DNA of 64,000 nt from Blumeriella jaapii (Eukaryota > Ascomycota > Leotiomycetes > Helotiales > Drepanopezizaceae), in the NCBI GenBank assembly GCA_009599575.1, contig VWND01000042.1, forward strand, positions 1 to 64,000, in the 5' to 3' direction. Below, in pieces: positions 47,184 through 57,884 of the stretch. The notes under the pieces are model-generated. The model was not told the DNA's origin. It worked only from the letters and a program-made list of their open reading frames with translations, and made no database searches. Numbering within the stretch: position 1 is the stretch's first letter; each line of letters opens with the position of its first letter. A program made the translations under genes and the position numbers.

Positions 47184-49618
47184 TGTTTGAGACTTTCGAT
47201 GGGGGTGGCTGCCGGTTCTCGATGCTGCTTCAATCCAGTGCGTGTTTTCAGCAGAGCAGCGACGAAGTTTCTGAAGTACCTAGAGAGTAGAAAGTAAAAC
47301 GAGAAAGAAGCCGCGATCGTCCGTGTATCACAGAATTGTCACAAGATCTTACTCGTGCTTGGTTTTCGTCTCCGGGGTACATGTGCAACCATGAGCCGAA
47401 GTCGACTTGGGCTTTACCCCATCTTATCGAGACCATAGCGCCACTCCAGAGAGAATCGTCGTTTCGCAACTTTGCAATGACCTTGCGAGAAGACTTTTCC
47501 CTTCGAATGAGTTGATTCCAGAGTTGGGTCAAACGGACCGGTTGAGCCTTCTCACCACCCTCGCTTGAACAGAGGACGGAGGAAGTATGGAGTACGAGCT
47601 GTTTGACAGGAATTAGCAGGTTACATAAGTAGCGAAAATAACTCCAGATCGGTATCGATTTCCGAGATTGTCTTGCCATACCGTAGGTACGATCCTGAAC
47701 TTTCACACTGGGCAGTACAAGCTTCTAAATTCAAACTATCATTAGCCACGCCGCCATTCTGTCATTTTTAATTTCCAGAGGCAAGCTTGTTTGATACTCT
47801 TGAGGATTGCTACAACCTTCAGAGAAAATTTGTTGTTCCTATTTCATGGACACGGAAAGTGACTATGAGTTTAGTCAGATGAGTTTAGTCAGATGATCTT
47901 CTTCTGAACGCGCTATAAGTGATCTCTGCGAAAGATCAATTCAAGCCAGAAAAGTCAGGGGTATGACCTTTGGATGCCGAGTGATTGCGGCTATAACCTT
48001 GAGGTTCTCATCATTTTGTAACAGCAAACCAAGGTAAATGGTGCAGGAAGTTTTTGGGTTATCGAGGGAAAGTAGGGTGTACCTGAGTCACGTGCTTGGT
48101 GCGGGCTGACAAATGAAAGCACCTCCATTTGCAGACAGCTTGCGTTTTCGATCTATGACTTTTTTTTTAGATGTGTACTACAACGTTGAAATCGGATATC
48201 CAGCGGCCGAAACAGAAGAGATCGAGTACTGTCTAAGCTTTCGTCATTTACTTAAAGGGTTCCTTCGCGCAATTGATCATCAACACCAAAACAAGCTCAG
48301 CACGGTTTTGAATTTGGCTTCGAGGTATGTTGTTGCAAGACAAGCTTCGTACAGTCTACGTTTTTTGAATTGATTGATCAGGAAGCAACCTGCGTCTTTG
48401 ACGTAATACAATCAATTCGCTGCTTTTCGACTTCAACGCGAACCTTTCCCCTTTTGAATTTAATCTGCGACCTTTTTGCTAAACATGCCTATTCATCGCC
48501 ACTTCAAGCTCTTACTGCGAGCCCCCACATTCGCCCAATGGACAAAGATCTTGCATTTCGACTACCCTCCTTCCTTCCCGAGCGCTATGGAGATGTTTGA
48601 AGTTAAACACAAGGTGGAGGGATAGAACGAGCCATTCGATCTCAATTCAAGTCAGCTCACCACTCCGATCAACAACGACTCCCTTCTCGAAATTAAAGGC
48701 CCATACAAAAGCAAATAGAGGTGGGGACAATTCAACGACGATTTAAACGGATTTGTCAAGACTGTTTGGAGGATGACCGATCGACAAGTGGCTCGAGAGA
48801 CTGGAAACCAGCAATCAGCTCCAAAACGATGCAAACCGCTCTGGTATATATAGAAGCAATCAAAAAAAGTTGTTCATCATAGAAAGTTTCTCGGGATACC
48901 TGCCAAACATCAACATAGCTAGTCACGTATTCTCTGAGCACTTCCATGATGCTCCTGACTTCTTTCAACCGTATCGGAATTGCGCGATTGAGAGGTCCAA
49001 CAAGGCCACAATGGCGATTGTGACTATCAGTTTCCCTGTTCTTCTTCTTGAAGAAGTTGGCTGTCACACTCAGCCAGAAACGCGCTTTTCGTATTTGTTT
49101 ACATTGCGGCCTTGGCACGCCCCCCTTTTGAGCCCATTGACTGCTCATTGTAAGATATGAGAGTCCGTGTGACGCCGAGTTCAAGTGAAAAAGCACCTTA
49201 TGTAATGCGACTTCGATTCGCAATTTGGATCTCTTGTTTAGATGGGTTGTTTTGGGCGAAGGGCGAGAACTGACACGAGGTGGATGCTGTTTACAGCCAC
49301 GCTAGGCTCGCTTAGCTGGCCCCACTAAAATTTTCCATATTATCTTCACTTCGGCGGCCTCCCACCCTCGTTCTCCACAACCTCAACACAGTCAGTTTGT
49401 CTCCATCACTTCTACGTCTCGTTGAATCCTCCACTTGTTCCATTTCCACTTCAACCAACTCACACATACACACCACTCACACACACACTCACCCACATAC
49501 ACACACACTTCAACCAACTCGCACATACACCCACTCACCCACATACATACACGCGCGCGCCCGCACATACAGTCTCACACACACGCACACCTACACCTCC
49601 CCGCAGCTACACTCCAAC
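47184..49618. other. Spacer of about 2.4 kb; no recognised gene
   Basis: A 152-codon minus frame at 47248-47706 and small plus frames at 48113-48600 have no motif I know. The right part before 49618 is a (CACA/CTCA)n-rich leader directly upstream of the next gene, probably its 5' UTR and core promoter. Confidence 0.45.
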
Positions 49619-51475
49619 ATGGGGAAGAAGAAGAGCAAGCGCGGAGCCGATCTCGCTCCCAACTCCACCAATCCTGCTTCCTCGGGGGCACTCCCCGAAT
49701 CAAAGCCTTCGGTCTCTTCGGAGAACAATCGCGAGCTCGCCGTCGCGTCGTCCGTTACTGCGCTTCCAACAACTTCATCCAAAGTCGCGCCTCCCGCTAC
49801 CTCGGACGCGCTTCCCAAGTCAGAGCCTTCGGTCTCTGCAAAGAAACCTCGTGAGCTCACCGCCGCGTCTCCCACCACTGCACCTCCAACATCCTCACCG
49901 GAAGTCGCGTCTCCTTCGTTGGCCACGACCACCGAAGAGTCAACCCAGGAGTCGTCGGCTTCCTCTCCAAAGGCTGGAGAGAAGCCAGCGGTCATGGCTA
50001 CAGCTTCCTCGACCCACCGCGTCTTCCCTCCGATGCCGTCCACGCTCGAAGGTTGGAGGCATTTCTACAACACACAACATGAACTTTGGAAGGTGCGCGA
50101 AGCTATGGCAGAGGCCGAGGTAGATCAGCTTGCGATTATGGTGGAGCTATCAGCACTGACCGCGGGAATCCCGCTCAACACATCCAAGGCGGGTTTCCGC
50201 GAAAAGATGAGTCTCATCATGACCCAGCAGGTGCTGGCGGGCATCATCAAGTCCAAGCTGGAGGCTCAGAATGAGCAGATCCGCCAACGCAAGGCAGATC
50301 TGGAAGAGACGGCGAGATCGGTTGACCGGATTGAGTCGAACTTCAACAACGAGGTCACCAGACTCAAGGGCGAAAACGACCGAGGCTTCAAACAGTACGC
50401 GGACCTCGAGGCGTCGAAGAACGCTCTCGAGGAGGAGCTGGCGCAGTTGAAGAAAGCGAGCCAAGAGCGCTCATTGGCCCAGAGCCAAGAGTTGACCGTC
50501 TCTAAGGTCAAGACCGTCTTGGAGGAGGTTGCTGGTCCTGCCAAGATCACGGCAGAGGCAGCCACTCAAACTTTCTCTCCTCCCTGCCCATCCGTGGTCA
50601 CTCTTCCTCAGACAAGCAATGCCTTCGCTGTCGAGGTGAGAGATGATTCCACCAACCTGGCAGCCGAGAAGCCCGAGAAGCCAGAGAAGGCGAAGAAGCC
50701 TTCGAAGAAGCAGAAGAAGAGAGACGCAATCGCCAAGGCCGCTGCCGCAGAGCAGAACTTCTCTTCCTCCGCTCCCTCCGCTCCCTCCGCCACCATCGAC
50801 ACCATCCTCCTCTCGCCCGCTGAGCCCGAGGGTGAGGCAGCAGAAGCTGGCAAGGCCACGCCACATCAGACGAGGGGCAACAGATCGCCCAGACTCGTTC
50901 TGATGTCGGTGTTGACTTCGCCGGCCCTCTGGCTTGCCCTCGTCCTGGTGATGGCGTGGTTACGCCAACCAGCTCCGGTTTCCGTGGGCTCGTTGGACCA
51001 GTCTCCAGACCTGGCGGTTTCCGCCAAGTTTGGAGACCTCGTAACCCACATCACCGGCCTGGTGGGCGAGGCTCACAACCCGTGGGGTGCCGATGGCACG
51101 GATGGCATGGAGGCCGACGACAACCTGGATGCCCAGGACATGGAGCTTGAAACCCTCCTCTCACCAAGCCTCCCAGGAACCCCCGATCCACGTCCGGATT
51201 GGGTGAAGTACTGGGAGAACGTCAGCGGTCTCGAGTGGTGCGCCGAAGACGCCAATCGCACGACGATTGAGTACGATCTGGGGTGCCCTGCTCGAAACCT
51301 CCTCATCGAGGTGGCCAGAGAGGCAACGACGCCCTCGGCCACCTCGGTGCTCTCTTCTTCTCTGGGCTTGGTGGTGAGCTTTGCTCACACCTCGCTCGAC
51401 TACACCACCCACCTCGTTCTCCGGCTGCTTGCAGTCGTCACTTGTGGCGGTGCGGACTCCGGTCTGCATCGTTGA
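49619..51475 (+). CDS. Orphan coiled-coil protein with C-terminal hydrophobic segments
   Basis: Intronless, 618 aa, family not recognised. The N-terminus is Lys-rich (MGKKKSKRG). Residues about 17-105 form two imperfect copies of a Ser/Pro/Ala-rich unit (ALPESKPSVSSENNRELAVA and ALPKSEPSVSAKKPRELTAA). A folded-looking helical part starts at about residue 135 (LEGWRHFYNTQHELWKVREA), and a coiled coil spans roughly 195-300 (QIRQRKADLEETARSVDRIE, NALEEELAQLKKA). A basic Lys/Pro stretch (EKPEKAKKPSKKQKKRD) follows, then a strong hydrophobic helix (LVLMSVLTSPALWLALVLVM) and a late Ser/Leu-rich hydrophobic stretch. The start is the first ATG after the CA-rich leader; upstream in-frame Met at 49397 would add low-complexity residues. 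It may be a membrane-associated scaffold, but that is inference. Confidence 0.7.
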   Translation: MGKKKSKRGADLAPNSTNPASSGALPESKPSVSSENNRELAVASSVTALPTTSSKVAPPATSDALPKSEPSVSAKKPRELTAASPTTAPPTSSPEVASPSLATTTEESTQESSASSPKAGEKPAVMATASSTHRVFPPMPSTLEGWRHFYNTQHELWKVREAMAEAEVDQLAIMVELSALTAGIPLNTSKAGFREKMSLIMTQQVLAGIIKSKLEAQNEQIRQRKADLEETARSVDRIESNFNNEVTRLKGENDRGFKQYADLEASKNALEEELAQLKKASQERSLAQSQELTVSKVKTVLEEVAGPAKITAEAATQTFSPPCPSVVTLPQTSNAFAVEVRDDSTNLAAEKPEKPEKAKKPSKKQKKRDAIAKAAAAEQNFSSSAPSAPSATIDTILLSPAEPEGEAAEAGKATPHQTRGNRSPRLVLMSVLTSPALWLALVLVMAWLRQPAPVSVGSLDQSPDLAVSAKFGDLVTHITGLVGEAHNPWGADGTDGMEADDNLDAQDMELETLLSPSLPGTPDPRPDWVKYWENVSGLEWCAEDANRTTIEYDLGCPARNLLIEVAREATTPSATSVLSSSLGLVVSFAHTSLDYTTHLVLRLLAVVTCGGADSGLHR

Positions 51476-51733
51476 TGGGGAGGTGGGGTGTATGTCTGTA
51501 CATATTTTGTAAGGGCTCCTCAACGAGATCTGACCGCGGCGACGGACCACTCGTTGGGGAGCGCCTTTTTTTGTTTTTCTTTTTTCTTTTCTTTGGGGCG
51601 CCAGGAGAACTTTGTACCTGCAATCATCTTGGGGGTTAGGGAAAGGGCTGATATCCACGGGGGTTGGGGTTGGGATTGGGGATCCGGTTGAGTTCGGGGC
51701 TATGAGTTCGAAGATGTGTTGGCATACCGGGTC

Positions 51734-52213
51734 CGTCTGAACGTCCGACTTGGCGTTCCTTGTGAATGCTCAGTCCAAGTAGTAAGACTATGGCTTGGGA
51801 TCCGGCCGCTTCGTACTCAGTTCTGAGCGGGGAGGGAGGGATTAGGATGTCGCGTGTGGAACTCCATGTCGTCTGTCTGAACGTCCGACCCGGCGTTCCT
51901 TGTGAACGTTGGGTCCAAGTAGTAAGACAGTGACTTGGTCGTCTGTCTGAACGTCGGACCCGGCGTTCCTTGTGAACGTTGGGTCTAAGTAGTAAGACAG
52001 TGACCTGGAGGCGTCTACGTTGGCATCTTACATCCAGGAGGGGGTGAAGGAGTAAGGGATCTCGAGCTGGTTTCCCCCTAGGACGTCTGAAAGTCAGAGC
52101 CGGGCGTTCCTTGTGAACGCTTGGTTTCTAGTAGTAAGATGTCACTTTCCCCCAGGTCGTCTGAAAGTCAGAACCGGGCGTTTCTTGTAAACGCTTGGTT
52201 TCTAGTAGTAAGA
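51734..52213 (+). repeat. Five-copy hairpin-forming repeat array
   Basis: Five related units lie at 51734-51788, 51871-51929, 51941-51999, 52083-52139 and 52156-52213, spaced at about 70 or 140 bp. Each reads GTCTGAA ... GGCGTTC-CTTGT-GAACG ... TAGTAAGAC. The core folds as a 12-14 bp stem around a CTTGT loop (for example 51887-51915). Paired arms change together: GCGTTC/GAACGC in copy 4 becomes GCGTTT/AAACGC in copy 5; GACCC/GGGTC in copies 2-3 contrasts with GAGCC or GAACC/GGTTTC in 4-5; G-T wobbles replace pairs elsewhere. It begins 259 bp after the orphan gene's stop on the same strand, so it may lie in its 3' UTR. I know no named family for it. Confidence 0.85.
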
Positions 52214-53076
52214 CACCTGGAAGGGGGGCTGGTTTGATTTCCTGGATCCTGAGGAGGGTGAGGGGGTTTGGTGGAGGTGGATGTGGATGGATGCCCTGGG
52301 GTGGTGGATGGATGGATGGATGGATGATTGCAGCGTACGAGTGCTCCTGGACCTTTGCCCACATGTATTTAACACACTTCTTTGAGAGCTTTCCAAGTGT
52401 CGGCTTGAAAATGCTTATGATTCTCCGAAGGTTACAGCCTTTCGTCCCAGTGGTTTCTCTCGAAGCCGTGTCCTCCAAGTCCATGTTGAGTATGTGACTG
52501 ACTATGAACCGAAATGGTTCCTCCAACTTTGACTTATGTTTTCGAAATCAACAGTGAGTACAAACCTACCTATCACAAGCCCCCCATTGCCTTCCCCTTC
52601 ATCTACCTAGCTAGTCCTCTTCATTCTTTCCTCTAGATATCTAGCTGCTTGCTGCAAGCTGCGTGAAACTAGGTACAGTGCCAATCAACCCAGATCCAGT
52701 GGCCTAGCTTTGAGACATGAGAAGCACAAGTCCAAGATGTAGATGTGGATCTGAATGTGCTTTGATTGCGGCCAAGCCTGGGCCGAAGCTACTATCTAGG
52801 TCTTGTACTTGTGAATAAAGCGCTGGAAGGGAAGTGGAGATCTGCGGAGGTGTGGAGGTATGGATGGAAGGCTTCATAGGATTGGTTGGCAAGGAAGGAC
52901 GTAGGTGGTGAGGGAGGGGGGTGGAGGATGTTTGGGGGATGGTAGGTAACTGACTTTTAAAAATTTCGTCGATTTTTGATCTCATTGAGTCAAGGAATAA
53001 TAGAAAATGTTCACGATTGATGTCATGAATGGTAGGGTTCCTCGCCGAAACTTGACTGCTGCCACGTGCTTTCTAT
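52214..53076. other. Spacer; no gene seen
   Basis: It contains a GGATGGAT-type run near 52262-52326 and otherwise ordinary sequence. The right end is the 3' flank of rad1. Confidence 0.5.
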
Positions 53077-54163
53077 CTACGACGTATCCCCATCATCGGC
53101 ATATTCATCATCCTCGCTCTCCTCTCCCTCTTCCTCATCCTCATCCTCGTCCTCATCCTCTTCGCCGCGAACAAGTGGTACAAATCTAAACTCCACAAAA
53201 CTGATCCCCCCACCCTCAACCTCGACCATGAATTGCAGACTCAAGACGTCCTGCTCGTCGCCTCGGAGACTGACCTTGCTCGCCAACCGCATCGCTTCCG
53301 CTGCCGACTTGATCATCTCAAACTTGTAGCTCTGGGTCCACTTCTCCTTCACGGTGAAGGTCTCGAGCAGTTCCCGCCCCTTCACAAAGTCGACGGTAGC
53401 GCTGCCGAGCGGGCCGGTGGCTGACAGGCTGAGATAGGGCGCGGAAGGGTACACGGTGATGTCAAGTCGGGTGGGGGAGGTGGAGCTGAGTTCGGATACG
53501 GCATCGAAGAGCCAGCGCGCTTGCATGATGATCTTGACTTGCAAAGCATCGCGCTGGAACGGTATCTCTTCCGAGGCTTCGGGCACGTAGGTGTTGAGGT
53601 TGCAGGTAGTTGTGACGCCTGACTCTTCGAGGACGACGCTAAAAGGGTAGCCAATGCCGGCATAGGAAAGTCGACAGACACCTGCCATTCCGAGAGCTTG
53701 GTTGCTGAAAGCATTGGGACGACCGGGACGAATATTGCTGGAATAGCCGTCGTTGTCTGACTTGAGGAAACGCGCAGTGCTGGGGTCTGCGGCACCGAAG
53801 ATTTGGAGCGTCTCGAGGAGAGCTGCAAGAGAGACTTGGAAGTTGGGGAGATCGGGAGTGTCGACTTCGGCCTCCTCATGGTCTGGCTCAGGCAGAGTGC
53901 AGCTGAAGGTAGTAAAGAGAGCTTTGTCGAGAAAGACGATTCCTAAATGTGTCAGTACGAGAAAGCAGGGTCTGATGACAGAAGCACACACCTTGCATCA
54001 CCCTTGACTCCTCAGCGGCAAACCGTATACCTTCAAGGCTGATCTGAACGTGTGCCTTGGGTGCGAAGCGGATGCAGTTGAGGAGTTGAAAGAGCTGTCG
54101 GGCGGAGCTGGACACGGATTTGAAGATGGGTAGGCCACTGTTTGGCTCACCCATGGTAGACAT
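53077..54163 (-). CDS. rad1: Rad1-type subunit of the 9-1-1 checkpoint clamp, 5' end split by a retroelement
   Basis: Subunit of the PCNA-like Rad9-Rad1-Hus1 clamp loaded at damaged DNA. Two exons, 53992-54163 and 53077-53942, with a 49-bp intron; 345 aa remaining. Marks are SARQLFQLLNCIRFAPKAHV, GIRFAAEESRVMQGIVFLDK, FSCTLPEP, FQRDALQVKIIMQARWLFDA, and an acidic Asp/Glu-rich tail. The present ATG (54161-54163) lies inside the CATGG target duplication of the copia element. At the far side (60717-60725) the displaced sequence reads, on the minus strand, ATGTCCATG, so before insertion the gene probably began two codons earlier with a good context (GCACCATGTCC). The coding frame is otherwise intact. 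Any transcript must now start in, or read through, the element's LTR. Confidence 0.9.
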
Positions 54164-54165
54164 GG
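54161..54165. repeat. Target-site duplication CATGG (left)
   Basis: CATGG directly abuts the left LTR and is repeated exactly after the right LTR at 60717-60721. It overlaps the rad1 start codon. Confidence 0.9.
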
Positions 54166-54363
54166 TGTTGGTTTCACTAAGGGGGGGGGGTTGTGTAATA
54201 CACGGTTGAGACGTTGCAATAACTGTTGGTTGTATTGCGATGGGGTCTGATTTTTATCTAGCTAGTTGCGCGGTAGAATATGTAGGGGTTGCAGCCTAAT
54301 ATGCACTAATTTAGCGCAGGCTATAACATCACGTATTACACGTGATTATCTTATATTTTTACA
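54166..54363 (-). repeat. Left LTR (3' LTR in element orientation)
   Basis: 198 bp, TGTTGG...TTACA. It pairs with the right LTR over its whole length and differs by a shorter poly-G run and about a dozen transitions. C-to-T/G-to-A changes cluster at its inner (right) end. It sits immediately 5' of the rad1 start and reads in the same direction, so it is the nearest possible promoter for rad1. Confidence 0.92.
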
Positions 54364-54414
54364 TTGGCAATTCTTTTAATGGAGTAATATTTGTATAAAC
54401 AACGAGAATTAAAA

Positions 54415-54950
54415 CTGCTCGTTTTTATTTTTCCACCTAACCTTCTACTCGTATTTCGATTTTATTAGTATTAATAAAAGTCGTAAAAGCTTTGTTAGGA
54501 ACTAATTTCGTTATTGCATTAGCTGGGTTGTTCTGACCGTCGATTTATCTGACTTTTGCTAATTTTTTTTTTTTATAACTTTGTCGTAATGCTATTATAT
54601 CGATTATAAGTCTTTTCTTTTTCGTTGTACCTAATTTTACTAAGCATTCGTATAAAAAATACGAGTCGGTATATATTAAAACTGAAACGTCGGAAAAATT
54701 AAATTTGCTGGTAATTATTCGTAAAATAATGGCTAAACAAATGGCGATGTCAACACCTTTTATTATATTATAAATCTTAAACGCTAAAACAGAACGAGTA
54801 ACCTTTTGGCATTTGATAGAACTAATTGCAATAAAATTTCTTTTTATTTTAAACGAATTCTTAAACTTTTTTTTATTTTCAATAAACACTTCGTAGCTAA
54901 TTTGCGAGCTATAATTTTTATTATTTGCAAAAAAAAAACCGTTAACAAAT
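54415..54950 (-). pseudogene. RT/RNase H remnant of the copia polyprotein
   Basis: This is the minus-strand remnant of the end of pol. Recognisable are FANNKNYSSQISYEV, CQKVTRSVLAFKIYN, YTDSYFLYECLVKLGT, the NPANAITK segment and NTNKIEIRVEG followed by TAG where Trp is usual. Two stops at Trp positions and many A/T-enriched codons make it non-functional. Confidence 0.85.
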
Positions 54951-55852
54951 ACAAATAGCTTAGCCGTTGATAAATTTATTCGTATAAATAATAGTTTTCG
55001 CTTTTAATTGCTAATTATCTATTGTAAACGCTTATTAATAATTGCGATATCGTTTGCAATAAAATATTTTTATTAAATTTGTGCTATAATTAAAAAGTCG
55101 AAAATTGCTTTTGATTGATATAAATTAATAATATAAGCATTTCGAGCGCGTTGGACGAGATAATTGCTGCTATTTTTTTTAATTAATTCGAGTTTCTTAG
55201 CTTAATCCTTTTGTTAAAAAAAATAAAATTATTTTTCTGCTTTCACAAAACATTATTATTAAACGTTAATTTATTATTCGCAGTTAAAATGTTTTTTGGT
55301 TTAGCACTGAAATCGGCTGCTTATAGCTTTTTTTTTTTAAAATAAAAAAATCGTCGTTTGCAAATTGCAAAATATCGTCGGTTTGCATTTTTACAATTGC
55401 AAATGCAGGCGTAATAAAAACAAATAAGCAAGGGTCGTACGTAAAAATTACTATATAAAGCTTTTTTTATGGTATTTGTAATACGTATTCCACTAATAAA
55501 TGCCTGCTTTTGCAATATTATATAATAGCTTGTGTAACAGCAGAATCGAACTTTCAAAATAATTTTAACGCAATTTCTTCGGAAAATATGCAAGGATTTA
55601 ACGTTCCAGAAACTTATTAGCATTTATATACGCCTGGGTAATATCGCGTAAATATAGTATAACGTTGCATAATAATTCGAAAGCAAATGTAAAAATAATA
55701 ATTAATCTTTGGCTGTTTCGTTAAATAGTCGGAGATTAGGTGAAAATATCGTATTTTCTATCGTCGTTATAAATTTAAATAACTAGTTTTGATTTTTCGA
55801 AAGGTTGGGATGTGTTTTTACTTTTAATTTTATTAATAATACTGTAAAACGG

Positions 55853-56109
55853 TGATACCTTGTATTGATGGGAGTTGGTAGTTTTAGCTATGGTCGAGGC
55901 ATGGACCCCTCCGAGACCCCCTGCCACTGACTACCTTCAACAGGTATAAGAGCAAAGCACCCCCTTAGATAGTACCATAGGCACGCAGTCCAATTCATAC
56001 CTTCACTCATTCTTCTTTTCCTTTCTTCAGTCTCTTCTAGGGATTCCCTAGACTATCTTACCCACCGACATGTGGCCGTATCAGTCTGGTTTTCCTACCC
56101 ACTTTTACA
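55853..56109. mobile_element. Unmutated solo LTR nested in the decayed copia element
   Basis: A 257-bp island of normal base composition within the AT-rich element, with ends TGTAAAACGG...CTTTTACA (inverted TGTAAAA/TTTTACA) and flanking ATAC direct repeats (55849-55852, 56110-56113). It holds a TATA-like GGTATAAGAG and pyrimidine-rich sequence downstream. It interrupts the reverse-transcriptase remnant. I read it as a solo LTR of another retroelement that arrived after RIP; no coding part remains. Confidence 0.8.
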
Positions 56110-56786
56110 ATACGAAAATTAAAAATGCGAACGTTGTGAATAACAAAATTATACTATATTATTTCGAAAACTTTTTTTTCGATTAAACCAGCGACTTTTT
56201 GATTGCGAAAAGCTTTAAAAGGTTTACCGGGAATTGTGATAACGCTTTTTTTGCGTAATTTGATCGAATATTCAGCGTCAGCTTTTTTTTTGTATATAAA
56301 AAAGCTTGTAATATAATCGTCGAAAATATAAAATCGATTGATTTTGCTTTTATTTATTAAAAACGCTATCGTAATATCGTCGTTGTTTAGCTTTTGTTTT
56401 TCGAATTTATAAAACTCGTCAATTATAAGTAATTGCTGTTTTTTTAGCCTTTCGGAAAGGGATGCGTTTTCGTATATCCTTTCTAATAACGACGTTTTCA
56501 AAAAAGGTGGTTGGTTTCTACGACAGGCGTAGGCTGTACGACAGCAGATTAAAAAAATAGAATAGCAAAGGAAAGGTTTTTATTCTGCTGAATCTTATTT
56601 TCTTTAATATAATAAAGCTTTACTGACGTAATTCGAAATTCAGAAACTTTGTCGTTAATCAGAATTTTGCAAGCGTTTTTTAGTTTTCGAAATTAATTTA
56701 TAAAAATCAATCCATCCGTTTTTTTTTCACGATAAACTCGAACGTCTGATTGCAGAAGTAAATTCAGAATTTGTAGAATATTCGGG

Positions 56787-57884
56787 CTATTTTTTTACAT
56801 ATAAAACATCTGAAACTTTTCGTTTAGTTTGAATGCGTCGTAATTCCTGTGTAGCAAAGCGTAAAGCTTTTCGGCGCTTATTTATAAAAGCAAATAAAGC
56901 GTCAGATTCTGAAAGTCGAAGATATGCATTATATACTAGTAACGTAGGTATAATACCATTTGGGTTGGCCGTATCGTTGATAGCTTTGAACGCTATTTTA
57001 AAAATCATATGCTTATCGAAACTTTCGTTTTTCAATTGCTTTTTCAGAATCTCGTATATACGTTTTAATAAAACGTGGTAACGTTTTTATTTTGCTAACG
57101 CTATTATAAGCTTTTACTAGAACAATTTTAATATTATATTTTAAGAAGTATGCTTGTTAACGAAACTCTTAAAAAGTAAAGTTTGTTTTTTTAAATCAAC
57201 GATAATAATATCGGAAAGATTTAAATATAAATCGATTTAATATAATCGTAGTATATTTTATACGTATTTCGCGGTTATGTTTTTTAAAAAACTATTTATA
57301 TTATAAAATATTATAAAATTCATAATATACAAAATTAGGTCGCTATTAATATATATAATATTAACGATCACCGAATAATTAAACTCGTAATCGTTTTTTA
57401 ATAAAATTTTAAATCGACGTGGGGCTTGTTCGTATAATTAATATTAATTATAATACTTCGCGATTTTTTTTCCAGGATAACAGTTTTAAAATCTTAGCCC
57501 GCACGTTTAAAAATAATAATAAAACGTTATATAAAAAGATGTTTTTAACGTCGGTGGATTTGACGCAGTTTAAGTTCTATAAAATAATAAAATAATGCTT
57601 TTTATATATTAAAAAGTAGAAATAAAATATTCTTATTTGCGAACGATAAAAACTCTTAAACCGTTTTTTCGTATAAAAAGGTTATATAAATTATCGAAGA
57701 AAACATTTAAAATATTTATATTTTTAAAGCAAATTAAAAACGGAGTATTCGTATTAACGATATAAAATTTAATATCGCTAATAAAAGTGGTGATTTTGGC
57801 TGTATTTATAATCGTAGCAGGGGTTATCCTAAAACTAATAGTGTTTGCCATTAATAAGTGTTCGAAAGTAAGACTTGGAATCAA
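56787..57884 (-). pseudogene. Protease and integrase remnants of the copia polyprotein
   Basis: Minus-strand fragments. At 57633-57884 a protease-like stretch contains FYIVNTNTPFLICFKN and FFDNLYNLF. At 56787-57035 the integrase C-terminal region contains AFKAINDTANPNGIIPTLLV and RRKALRFATQELRRIQ. Intervening DNA is too decayed to read. The order protease-integrase-RT marks the copia superfamily. Confidence 0.8.

Noticed and set aside
47248..47706. 152-codon minus frame upstream of the amidohydrolase
   Set aside because: No recognised motif and no convincing splice partners; it could be a relic, but I cannot support it.
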